64,000 bases of DNA from Promicromonospora sp. AC04 (lineage in GTDB: Bacteria > Actinomycetota > Actinomycetes > Actinomycetales > Cellulomonadaceae). The notes under the pieces are model-generated. The model was given only the letters and a program-made list of their open reading frames with translations. It did no database searches and was not told the DNA's origin. How positions within the stretch are numbered: position 1 is the first letter of the stretch; every line of letters begins with the position of its first letter. Position numbers and translations under genes: made by a program. Location of the stretch: assembly GCF_003058225.1 (NCBI RefSeq), contig NZ_QBUG01000002.1:558001-622000 (forward strand), read 5' to 3'. Positions 43,301 to 49,356 of this stretch are shown here, one piece after another.

Positions 43301-43363
43301 GGTGACCACACCGACCGATGCCGCTGATCTGCGGTTCTCGTACACGCGTGAGACAAAGCTCAT
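37307..43363 (-). CDS. Giant membrane-anchored Ig/cadherin-like and FN3 repeat protein
   Basis: 2018 residues from ATG 43363 (GAGGAGG upstream), starting MSFVSRVYENRRSAASV. One N-terminal membrane helix (about 15-33) without a cleavage site suggests N-in/C-out anchoring. About 40-400 has strand repeats (LYTIPTSSQG, VLDQTTGNLVLPGG) like a beta-propeller. About 400-1460 holds some 11 Ig/cadherin-like units of about 97 residues, many with the calcium-type motif NDxDPDGD (e.g. ILGNDVDPDGD, ALDNDTDPDGD). About 1460-1910 holds five FN3 domains. The last 100 residues contain Cys pairs (CSSGTC, CFFGHSG). It is probably a long surface stalk. Repeats, not enzymes, dominate. Confidence 0.9.
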   Translation of the reverse strand: MSFVSRVYENRRSAASVGVVTLFGAGLLGFALLYDGEATADVEVNDSGVWVTSTASGELGRFNYEAKALDGVLLANSSSFDVEQDQQRVLLNSTGDSSASPVNPAQLALDGTMKFPAGAHVASGGATIAIYDDETGKAWVLPFDSASFDEKELEPTVEAGKGGELVVSKNGTVFLAVPADGKLYTIPTSSQGVAEDAEESSLPLSTDAEVQVSAVGDKPVVLDQTTGNLVLPGGETVEVEDGAQGMLQQPSAEADNVVLATTKGLVSQPLGGGDATTRAAAGTPSAPVQLGGCTFGAWSESGQVVRDCEGQDNDVDQVLEGVDASTGLEYRVNRDVIVLNDVANGQLWMAADKFEMVDDWDLKMPEDAEGEKTESEQTTPQQVDQFVAERNKANRAPEAKDDSFGVRPGRTTILNILGNDVDPDGDVMVVDVKEAPTTGVGADRVLDGGALQADVPADASGTTTFTYEVNDGRGGVDQASVNVKVVPLEENNAPTQTGEPVLRVGQDGLATIKVLPYFKDPDGDDMFLSNASTADPLDEVRFRPDGTVEFRDGGATTGRKVVDITVSDAMGMPVEGKLLVDVVASNVPPVAVQDHVTVLAGEPLTVNALKNDYDPNDDELRLTSVAEKDGAEIVPNNHAGNFRFQSDRAGSYDVTYQISDGPNATIGLVRVDVLTPPDEAGSPVAVSDQVLLPTGGSALVDVLANDTDPAGGVLVVQGVNVPSDAPVKVAVLNHQILKVSEVKRLDEPVTVDYKVANGTGTVTGQVRVVPIPAPSQLRPPEAGPDEATVHTGDVVTIPVLKNDTHPDGLELTLTDELQESPPASAGEAFVSEDKVRFRAGNEAGTFHAVYEVVDSNGQKDSAQVTIVVDDEKSNTAPQLPDIEARVLADGTVRIPLPLDGTDPDGDFVTLSSISAAPTQGTATIVDGFIDYKAAVDATGLDSFTYQVTDTRGAVGEGLVRVGIAAAPATNQPPQATDDETTVRPGRTVAVSALDNDTDPDGDQIGLYEKGFEGTEDLEPKAVEDDVVVTAPGDEGAYSFYYGIQDSYKARASGAITVNVDKNAPLLRPIARDDVVTVDDIEGSASVTVDVLANDTDPDGVAADLEISVDQSLENVQITEEGEVQVQLSESAQVVTYTVTDMDGLEAKAFVRVPGDQSRPHIKPGLDPLKATSGEPLTIDLADYVVVREDRKPRITVEDTVKAVEGKASAEDEDTIVYTSAEDYAGAASVSFEVTDGSGPDDEEGLTSVLTLPIDVTPSTNQPPKITGTPVLEVAAGEEAPVDLSRYVKDPDKDPLTFEVEGKEGITTTVSGATVTGQVDPSVSKGTFVQLPMTVSDRKNDPVKAELTVEVVASTRPLVQTAPDQVLDAHQGEATTVPVLDNDTNPFPEDELTLSGVPTVETGVGTAEYSGNQLVVTPADDFTGTMQVRYTVQDATGDPDREVDGIAKLTVLGRPEPPRAPRVEEVRSETVVLSWEQPNNNGADITGYTLRTNTGQEHACATTTCTFDGLKNNVTYTFTVTATNEVGDSEPSPESRDARPDEKPDQPEPPSLEFGDQKLTVSWTNRSYTDRSPIECVNLEISPAPADGVIQKTCQSNSPITWEGLDNGTAYTVRVQAKNQAPDPSEWSEPSAPETPAAPPAQPAAPTASRVDTAVGGQINVSWTAPANNGDAIKRYYLVVYQDGNQTDTLTVTGTSQTVQNLNPESSYTFTVQAENKAGKSEVSPQSAAEPAYGTPDTPGGVSASNPGDGRATVSWNAISSSGFRGPAHRYEVSANGGGAQNAGTATSYNFTGLSNGTSYTFQVRACNQYVCGAWSGASNAVVPYGKPPTPSISAAGGDQKVTFTWDGRATNGRPIQSVQVTGAINSSATSGSQSASTGYSQTLQACVEVTDTEGQTASDCASGTSNARPNPTATVSRGSGTGSVSGCSSGTCNYYKVTTTDFEAGNHQVACWAGDTSASGGPSEWHDIINHATTWAGSSKKTYNIPANGSIQLTCFFGHSGVPVRVWIDGVAYGISTW

Positions 43364-43502
43364 GCGTCCTCCTCTTTCATCACTCCACCGAAGTTTCGTC
43401 GCCCGGGCAGCACACACAGGCGCAACGGCAGCACCCTACCGGGAGGGTGGGTGAATAGTCGTGGAATTACGGTGGGCAGGACTACCCATGCTGTCGGTCC
43501 AG

Positions 43503-43531
43503 ATTGTACGAGTCTGTCTGCTACGTGTCAG
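43503..43531 (-). promoter_or_regulatory. Sigma70-like promoter for the giant surface-protein gene
   Basis: On the minus strand CTGACA (43526-43531), 17 bp, then TACAAT (43503-43508), close to the consensus for a primary sigma factor. Transcription would begin near 43496, giving a leader of about 130 nt before the ATG at 43363. The local DNA is conspicuously AT-richer than its surroundings. Confidence 0.6.
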
Positions 43532-43630
43532 GACTATTGCGGCTACGTGCAAGCAACCTCGGCAATACGGCATGGTCCGACATCGACGTCGGACGCTCAT
43601 CTTCCGAGAGCAAACGAGATTATCTAACAG

Positions 43631-43661
43631 GAATCTACTCCAAAATTGTTAGAGTAGATTC
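43631..43661. terminator. AT-rich hairpin after the Flp-like gene
   Basis: GAATCTACT (43631-43639) pairs with AGTAGATTC (43653-43661) around 13 nt, 65 bp beyond the minus-strand stop at 43726. It is the only clear structure in the gene-free interval 43364-43725 apart from the promoter at 43503-43531. Confidence 0.45.
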
Positions 43662-43725
43662 ATGCGCCCGGGGTGGTCGCGAGCCAGCCTCACATCCCCC
43701 GAGCGTCGAACGTCGAACGTCGCTC

Positions 43726-44400
43726 TCAGTCGATGTGGACCTCGTAGATGGTGCTCGACGGGTCGAAGTACGAGGTCTCGCCCTTCTCGAAGTAGTGCTT
43801 GTACTCATATCCGTCCGCGCCCTTGTAGACGAACCATCCACTGTTCTCCCCGGCGTCGAACCGCTCGACCCCCTCCTGGTCGATGTTCACCGTGCCGGAC
43901 CCGTCGACACACACGCTGGGCGAGGCCCCGCCCGAACCGCCGAGGGAGCGAACCTCCCAGGAGAACCTGACGTATCCGTTCGGGTACCAGCCGAGGACGT
44001 TGACATTGCACTCCAAGAACCCGACCTCCTCGATGTCCCCCTCGGGCTCATGGGGCTCCAGGCTGCCTTCCCACACGTCTTCGCAGCTGTCGTCAGAGGT
44101 GCAGTCGTCGGGGTCGTAGGGGGGAAGGTCGTCCTTGTCGTCACCCTCGTCGTCACCAGCGTCGTCGTCCTCGTCGACCTCGTCGTCACCCGTGTCGTCG
44201 TCTGACGCATCGACCTCCCCGGACTCGCAGGACGCGTCACCATGTTGGGTGGACACGATGGTCTGATACGCACACATCAGGCTGTCCCTGACTGCGCTGC
44301 CCACGGGGGTTGCCATCGAGACCACCGCGGCCACGATCAGGACGACCACGACCATGACACCGAGGTACTCGGCCGTGGCCTGGCCGCGTTCGTCACGCAT
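43726..44400 (-). CDS. Oversized Flp-type prepilin-like protein with acidic linker
   Basis: 224 residues from ATG 44400 (MRDERGQATAEYLGVM); upstream TTG codons could add nine or so residues. The sequence G-QATA-EY is the Flp/type IVb prepilin motif GX4EY, followed by a hydrophobic helix (VVVVLIVAAVVSM). After that come a strongly acidic stretch (DDDTGDDEVDEDDDAGDDEG) and a Cys-containing beta-rich domain to the end, whereas true Flp pilins are only 50-80 residues. Probably processed by a prepilin peptidase and displayed on or with the pilus. It overlaps the DUF192 stop by 8 bp and is the last gene of the locus. Confidence 0.75.
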   Translation of the reverse strand: MRDERGQATAEYLGVMVVVVLIVAAVVSMATPVGSAVRDSLMCAYQTIVSTQHGDASCESGEVDASDDDTGDDEVDEDDDAGDDEGDDKDDLPPYDPDDCTSDDSCEDVWEGSLEPHEPEGDIEEVGFLECNVNVLGWYPNGYVRFSWEVRSLGGSGGASPSVCVDGSGTVNIDQEGVERFDAGENSGWFVYKGADGYEYKHYFEKGETSYFDPSSTIYEVHID

Positions 44401-44755
44401 CGCGCGCGCGGCCCACAAGCTCTGCAACCAGCTCCAACCTGCTGTTCACCTCGAGACCCCAGCGCTCGAAGCTTCCGGTCGGCGCCTCCAGCACCTGCGT
44501 GACACCGCGACGCGGCAACGTCATCCCCCAGGGCCGCAGCACCTGCACGTGCAGCACCCGCAGGTCCCGGGAGAGCAGGGCGACGTCGAGCGGCAGCCGC
44601 ATCCACGCGCCGTGCACCGACGAGCACGGCCGCAGCAGGAGCGCCTCCGGCGGCACGCGGCGGAACAGCATTCCCCGCGTTCTGGTCAGGACGTTGTTGG
44701 CGACGACGACCTCGGCGACGGGCCGGTCGTCCACCACGAGCTGGACCTGCGTCAC
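44393..44755 (-). CDS. DUF192 protein of the Tad locus
   Basis: 120 residues: RTRGMLFRRVPPEALLLRP, SVHGAWMRLPLDVALLSRD, and VLEAPTGSFERWGL are the characteristic DUF192 segments (RxxGLM, VHxxxMRxxxD, xExxxG). There is no signal peptide, in contrast to many exported relatives. Genes of this family are frequent companions of Tad pilus loci, but their job is unknown. It overlaps the following Flp-like gene by 8 bp. Confidence 0.85.
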   Translation of the reverse strand: MTQVQLVVDDRPVAEVVVANNVLTRTRGMLFRRVPPEALLLRPCSSVHGAWMRLPLDVALLSRDLRVLHVQVLRPWGMTLPRRGVTQVLEAPTGSFERWGLEVNSRLELVAELVGRARDA

Positions 44756-44795
44756 GATGCTGTTCCCCTGGCGCTCTCGACGACGTGCTTCCCGG

Positions 44796-45461
44796 TCAGC
44801 CCACCAGCACGATGCGACTGCTGTAGCTCCCGACTTCTGGCGGGGTCCACGGCTCCTCCTCGTCCTGCTCGTCCTCGTCGTCAGCCGGCGCTTCCTCGTC
44901 GACCTGGTCCTCGCCCGGGTCGTTCGGCGGTTCGGGTCTGGTGACGCACTCGCCGTCGATCAGCCAGCCGAGGCCGCCGCCGTCCTGGCACAGACCGCCG
45001 TCGAGCCTGATCTGCGCGGTGGCCTCTGCCCCCGAGTGGATCTCCGCGACCGGTATCTCGTCCTCGTGCCGCACCTCGACGGTCACCCGAAGGCTGTCGG
45101 TATCGAGGTCGAGGTCGACCAGCTCGGCACCGTTGCGCTCCGCGTACGCCTCGGCCGCCTCGTACATCTCGTCCCGGACGTAGGCGGTGAGCAGGACTTC
45201 CTCGACGATCCCCCAGAAGTCCGAGCTGCCGCCGGGCACGAGGTGCAGCCCGTGCAGCACACCCAGGTGCTCGTCCCATTCCTGGGCGGCGGCGAGCGCC
45301 GCGGCGTCGGCCGCCGTGCCTGCCTCGCGTCGGTCGTTCGTCGCCGAGCCCACCATCGTGATCACCAGCACGGCGGCAGAAAGCAGGCCGACGACGATAG
45401 GGATCGTCATGACGTGCATCGACCCGCGCTCGCTGTCGTCGGGAGCCGGTCTGCGTCCCAC
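44796..45461 (-). CDS. TadG-like (Flp-assembly associated) protein
   Basis: 221 residues. SERGSMHVMTIPIVVGLLSAAVLVITMVG at about 11-40 is the prepilin-like start of TadE/TadG proteins, here with Ser-Met after the Gly, followed by NDRREAGTAADAAALAAAQEW, which is the TadG-N hallmark. Unlike full TadG, no von Willebrand domain follows; instead there are about 100 residues of mixed sequence and an acidic Glu/Asp/Pro tail. It is probably a membrane-anchored pseudopilin-like assembly factor. Confidence 0.75.
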   Translation of the reverse strand: MGRRPAPDDSERGSMHVMTIPIVVGLLSAAVLVITMVGSATNDRREAGTAADAAALAAAQEWDEHLGVLHGLHLVPGGSSDFWGIVEEVLLTAYVRDEMYEAAEAYAERNGAELVDLDLDTDSLRVTVEVRHEDEIPVAEIHSGAEATAQIRLDGGLCQDGGGLGWLIDGECVTRPEPPNDPGEDQVDEEAPADDEDEQDEEEPWTPPEVGSYSSRIVLVG

Positions 45462-45463
45462 GC

Positions 45464-47008
45464 TCAGTCTCCCGTCGGCGCGTCGGTCACCGGCACATCG
45501 GTGATCCGGAACCGGTCCGGCGCGTCGACGGTCACCGTGTCCTGGCCGGTGTCAGGCCAGACGACGGTGATCAGCGTGGACATGCCCCGGTCCAGTGGCT
45601 TGACCTCCTCGTCGCCGAGCAGCCGGCGCAGGACGAAGCCGTCGGACTTCTCCGCCACGTAGTCGAACGGCAGCACCCGCTCCTCCGCGCCGAGCAGCGA
45701 GAGGTTGTGGGCGCCGGCCACGTCGGCCAGGGCGCCGAACTCACGGCCGCCGATCTGGTCCAGGTACGCCGGGAGGAACCAGGCAGGGTCGGTCGAGGTG
45801 CCCTTCGTCCGTTCCGCGACGAGGGTGCCCACTATCGCGCCCGGCCGGCGCACCATCGACTCCACCTCGACCGTGTACCTGCTGTCGTCCGTGGTGATGG
45901 TGACGGCGTCGTTCTCGGCCGTCGGGGCGTCGGTCTCGGGGACGTCGCTCTCCGGGTCCGCCTCGACGACCAGGTGGCCCCGGAACTGGATTTCGACGCG
46001 GCGGTTCGCGGCACGCGCCTCCTCCGTCGTGTCCTGGACGATCGGCTCCGACTCGCCTCGTCCTTCCTCGGTCACCGTGAAGTCGTTGCCGAGGCCGGCG
46101 CGCAGGCGGTCGGCGACGGCCTTGGCGCGGCGCTCGGACAGCATCTGGTTGTACGAGTCGGTGTCGACGTCGTCGGTGTGCCCCACCACCTGCACGTCTC
46201 CGGCGTCCGCCTGCCTCTTGATCGACGCCGCGGCGCGGTCCACCACGCCGCGTGCCTTCTTCGACAGCGTGTGCTCGTCGGAGGCGAAGAGGACGTCGGA
46301 CGCCAGCGTGACCGTCACGTCGTCGTCCTCGGCGGACGTCGCGGACCCGGCCTCGTAGCTCCGGGTGAAGGCGCGCAGCTTCGTGGTCTCGGCCTCGCCG
46401 ACACCGCCGACCTGATCGACGGCGTCCTGGAAGTCGTCGCCGGCCGCGACGACGGGCACCGTCACGGCGCCGTACCCGGGGAGCAGCACGTCCACCGAAT
46501 CGCTCTCGGGGGCCGCGAAGACGGCGATGGCGGCACCGTGCAGGGGCTCGTCGCCGGACTCGCTCTCCACCTGGTCGATCAATGCCGCGGGCGCACCGTC
46601 CGACGTGTGCGCCACGGCATGCACCAGGCCGGCGTCGGTGTCGAAGAGACGCACGCCCCTGCCCTCCGTGCCCGGGTGGCCGAGCTCACCGAGGCTCAGC
46701 GCGAGCGTCGAGAACCACGGATCCTGGGACGGGTCGGCCGGTGTCGCGGTGAAGTCGTACCGCAGGACCGCCAGGTCGCCGTCGACCTCGACGGGTGACA
46801 CATCGAAGTGCACCTTCGCCTCGTGCCACTCCCGGTCGACACCGACGACCTCGCCCGGAGGCGGTGCGCCTCCGGGCGAGGTGGGGGGTGCCGATGCGTC
46901 GGGCGGGGGCTCGGTCACCGGGCCGGCCGAGTCGGGGCCGATGAACCCGCAACCGGCCGACAGGGCGACAAGGCCGACGGCGAGCGTCGCGAGCCTGGTC
47001 TGACGCAT
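45464..47008 (-). CDS. OmpA-domain lipoprotein of the Tad locus
   Basis: 514 residues. The signal peptide MRQTRLATLAVGLVALSAGC ends in a lipobox Cys at 20, then a Pro/Ala-rich linker. About 75-275 has no recognisable family. An OmpA-like peptidoglycan-binding domain lies at about 250-345 (LFASDEHTLSKKARGVVDRA, VVGHTDDVDTDSYNQMLSERRA, ANRRVEIQF), followed by about 150 further residues. OmpA-like domains bind diaminopimelate- or related-type peptidoglycan, so it may tether the pilus machine to the wall. It is last before the TadG-like gene and 3 bp upstream of it. Confidence 0.88.
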   Translation of the reverse strand: MRQTRLATLAVGLVALSAGCGFIGPDSAGPVTEPPPDASAPPTSPGGAPPPGEVVGVDREWHEAKVHFDVSPVEVDGDLAVLRYDFTATPADPSQDPWFSTLALSLGELGHPGTEGRGVRLFDTDAGLVHAVAHTSDGAPAALIDQVESESGDEPLHGAAIAVFAAPESDSVDVLLPGYGAVTVPVVAAGDDFQDAVDQVGGVGEAETTKLRAFTRSYEAGSATSAEDDDVTVTLASDVLFASDEHTLSKKARGVVDRAAASIKRQADAGDVQVVGHTDDVDTDSYNQMLSERRAKAVADRLRAGLGNDFTVTEEGRGESEPIVQDTTEEARAANRRVEIQFRGHLVVEADPESDVPETDAPTAENDAVTITTDDSRYTVEVESMVRRPGAIVGTLVAERTKGTSTDPAWFLPAYLDQIGGREFGALADVAGAHNLSLLGAEERVLPFDYVAEKSDGFVLRRLLGDEEVKPLDRGMSTLITVVWPDTGQDTVTVDAPDRFRITDVPVTDAPTGD

Positions 47009-47047
47009 CAGTACCTCCGTTGTAGTTCGGCCAGGGCTGGACCAGCC

Positions 47048-47284
47048 CTAGTCGCCGCTGCCGATCTTCTTGACGGCCGCCTTGAGCTTCTCCACGATCG
47101 CCTTTCCGACGTCGTCCCCCGCGGCGATCACGACGACGACGATCGCCACGACCAGCAGGATGGCGCCGACGTACTCCACCGTGCCCTGCCCGCGCTCGTC
47201 GGATCGGGCGCGCTCCACCTGACGCACGACGTAGGCCTGCACCGCGATCTGCGCGATGAGTGCCTTCTCGGCCAGCTTGTTCAT
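47048..47284 (-). CDS. flp: Flp-type major pilin
   Basis: 78 residues from ATG 47284 (MNKLAEKALIAQIAVQAY). The leader ends in DERG, then QGTVEYVGAILLVVAIVVVVIAA, i.e. GX4EY with the long hydrophobic helix, and a short lysine-rich tail (KLKAAVKKIGSGD). Size and motif are those of the structural subunit of Flp/Tad pili, cleaved after Gly by a prepilin peptidase. It is the only pilin of normal size here. A tight 8-bp hairpin (47033-47049) spans its stop codon and may protect or end the flp message. Confidence 0.9.
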   Translation of the reverse strand: MNKLAEKALIAQIAVQAYVVRQVERARSDERGQGTVEYVGAILLVVAIVVVVIAAGDDVGKAIVEKLKAAVKKIGSGD

Positions 47285-47339
47285 GACGTCCTCCATGCCT
47301 CGTTGTCCGGTCTCGGCTACGGGTCCGCCGTGGCCATGA

Positions 47340-47373
47340 CCGCAAAACTACGGACGGACGGAGCCCGCACCCA
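47340..47373 (-). promoter_or_regulatory. Candidate promoter block upstream of flp
   Basis: On the minus strand, TGGGTGCGGGCT (47362-47373) and GTCCGTAGTTTTGCGG (47340-47355). The second block includes TAGTTT, which fits a TANNNT -10 element. Both blocks recur upstream of the 876-residue prepilin-like gene (58926-58937 and 58877-58892) with 11/12 and 14/16 matches, so they may be shared regulator or promoter sites. They overlap the end of the response-regulator gene. Confidence 0.4.
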
Positions 47374-48043
47374 GGGCTCCCGGTCCCACGTGGGGGCCCC
47401 TTCTTCCTGGGTCCAGGGCCCTATCCGGGCTGGGGTCCCGCTGGATCCAGCGCACGATGGCCTGGCTTCGTGTGGTGACGGCGAGCTTGGCGAACAGGCT
47501 GTTGACGTGGTTCTTCACGGTCTTCTCCGAGAGGAAGAGGCGTGCGGCCACCTCGCGGTTCGACAGGCCGTCGGCGACCAGGTCCATCACCTCGGCCTCC
47601 CGCGGGGACAACAGGCCCCGTACGGCCGCGGCCGGCTCGCCGTCCTTGGTCTCCCGCGCGCCGGCAACGACGCCGGAGACCACCTGGCTCCCGTTCCGGC
47701 ACAACCGGATCGCGTCCACCATGGCCCGGGGCTCCAGCGCGCCGTGCACCAGGTAGCCCGACGCCCCGGCGCTGATGGCCTCGGACAGTGTCGTCGGGTC
47801 GTCGTCGTGCGTCAGCATGACCACCGTCGCGCCGCCGGAGAGCCGTGGCAGCAGCTCCAGCCCGCTCATCCGTGGCATCCGCACGTCCAGCAGCACCACG
47901 TCGACGGTGCCGGAGTCCACGTGGGCCATCGCCTCGTCGGGGTCGCCGGTCTCGGTCACCGACGTCACGCCGTCGGTCCCCTCCAGCAGCGCCCGCAGCC
48001 CCATCCGGATGATCGGGTTGTCGTCCACGGCAAGGATTCGCAT
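47348..48043 (-). CDS. NarL/LuxR-family response regulator in the Tad locus
   Basis: 231 residues. Receiver domain: acidic pair VDDNP, phospho-Asp in VVLLDVRMPRMSG at about 52, Thr (VVMLTHDDDP). HTH_LuxR: LSPREAEVMDLVADGLSNREVAARLFLSEKTVKNHVNSLFAKL at about 145-190. The C-terminal 30 residues are Pro/Gly-rich. The start overlaps the kinase stop by one base (TGATG), so the pair is co-translated. flp follows after a 63-bp gap containing a putative promoter, so pilin expression is a likely target. Confidence 0.92.
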   Translation of the reverse strand: MRILAVDDNPIIRMGLRALLEGTDGVTSVTETGDPDEAMAHVDSGTVDVVLLDVRMPRMSGLELLPRLSGGATVVMLTHDDDPTTLSEAISAGASGYLVHGALEPRAMVDAIRLCRNGSQVVSGVVAGARETKDGEPAAAVRGLLSPREAEVMDLVADGLSNREVAARLFLSEKTVKNHVNSLFAKLAVTTRSQAIVRWIQRDPSPDRALDPGRRGPHVGPGALGAGSVRP

Positions 48044-49356
48044 CACGCCACCTCCGCGGTCCACGCACGGCGCAGGGCGGGCGGCTGCGCCGCGGGGTTC
48101 GGAGCGAGCTCGGTGGAGCCTCTCGGTTCTGCCGCCGGTTCGACGGGCAGCAGCACTCGCACGACAGTCCCGCCGTCCGGTCCTCGTGTCCAGGTGGCGT
48201 GACCGCCGCACAGGGCCGCTCGCTCGCGAAGGCCGCGCAGTCCGTAACCGGCCCCGGGGGCCCTGGGGCTCTCGCCGCGCGGCTGAGCCCCGCGGGAACC
48301 CTGGGCCTCGGGGGCGGCAGCGGGCAGCCCGCTCCCGTCGTCCGACACCAGCAGCTCGATCCTGCCGTCCGCCGCGGTCACGGAGATCTCGACGCCGGAC
48401 GCATGCGCGTGCTTCCGCACGTTCTCCAGCAGCTCGGTCACGATGGCCCGGACGTGCCGTGCGCGGCCCGCACCGACGACGTCGTCCACGCCCGGCGCGA
48501 TGCTCACCTGCGCAGGGGTCCTCGTTCGCTCCGTCCACCTGCGGGCGAGGTCGGTCACGGGGCCGGCCACGCCGTCGGGTTCGTCGCGCAGCTCGCCCAG
48601 GGCGGCGCGCGTGTGCTGGTGCGCGCTGCGGACGGCGTCGCCGAGCTGGTGTGCCAGCGCGACGGTGCTCCGCGCCACCCCTTCCCGGCCCAGCCGGTCG
48701 GCGAGCCCGCGCGTCGTCAGCGCGAGCCCGGCGAGGTCGCCCGCCACCGTGTCGTGGAGGTCGCGGGCCAGGCGCAGCCGTTCCGCCAGGGCAGCCTGGT
48801 CCGCGCGCGCCGAGGCCAGGTCCGCCGAGGTGCGGGCCTGCCGCCGCAGGCTCCGGCCCAGGTGGGTCCCGGTCCAGGTCATCACAACGGTGAGGCCCGC
48901 GCCGGCGATACCGGTGACCAGTCCCCGCCAGCCGTCGTCGTATGCCGTGAGCTGGTACAGGCACAGGGGCGCTGCCATGAGCAGCGCGAGTCGCAGGCCG
49001 GCGAAGAGGCCCCACAGCGCCGCGGTCGCCGCGGCGTACACAGGCATGAGCGGGGACCCGGTCAGCGGCAGCATCACCGAGACGGCCACCACGATGTCCC
49101 CGGCCAGCATGATCCCGTTGCGGGCGTAGTAGCGGCCGCGGGTCTCCCAGCTCAGAGCGGGAACGAAGGAGAACGGCGCCGCGAGGACCACGAGAAACAC
49201 GCCGAGCCAGCCCATGCCGTCGAGCAGCGCCAGCATCAGGGCGAATGCCAGGATCGCGATCCGCACCTGGCAGAGCAGCCGCACGGTGCCCCCGATCGCC
49301 TGCTCCGTCAGCGGGTCAGTCCCCGGTCCGGGGCTCAGCCGTTCAGAGAAATTCAC
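48043..49356 (-). CDS. NarL-type membrane sensor histidine kinase
   Basis: 437 residues. About six membrane helices in the first 170 residues with almost no loops, so it senses within the membrane. The HisKA_3 dimerisation motif is LRLARDLHDTVAGDLAGLAL (phospho-His at about 200). The GHKL ATPase domain has ELLENVRKHAHASGVEI (N box), VSDDGSGLP (G1) and GYGLRGLRERAALCGG (G2). It overlaps the end of the TadC gene by 14 bp and is coupled to the response regulator. The signal is unknown. Confidence 0.92.
   Translation of the reverse strand: MNFSERLSPGPGTDPLTEQAIGGTVRLLCQVRIAILAFALMLALLDGMGWLGVFLVVLAAPFSFVPALSWETRGRYYARNGIMLAGDIVVAVSVMLPLTGSPLMPVYAAATAALWGLFAGLRLALLMAAPLCLYQLTAYDDGWRGLVTGIAGAGLTVVMTWTGTHLGRSLRRQARTSADLASARADQAALAERLRLARDLHDTVAGDLAGLALTTRGLADRLGREGVARSTVALAHQLGDAVRSAHQHTRAALGELRDEPDGVAGPVTDLARRWTERTRTPAQVSIAPGVDDVVGAGRARHVRAIVTELLENVRKHAHASGVEISVTAADGRIELLVSDDGSGLPAAAPEAQGSRGAQPRGESPRAPGAGYGLRGLRERAALCGGHATWTRGPDGGTVVRVLLPVEPAAEPRGSTELAPNPAAQPPALRRAWTAEVA

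Noticed and set aside
38060-43327. 1755-codon open frame on the plus strand
   Set aside because: It is antisense to the giant repeat protein; its translation is low-complexity Arg/Val/His without domains, and the minus frame has the Ig/FN3 repeats.
43504-44205. 233-codon plus-strand frame over the Tad locus edge
   Set aside because: It overlaps a good promoter for the giant gene and is antisense to the Flp-like gene; no motif.
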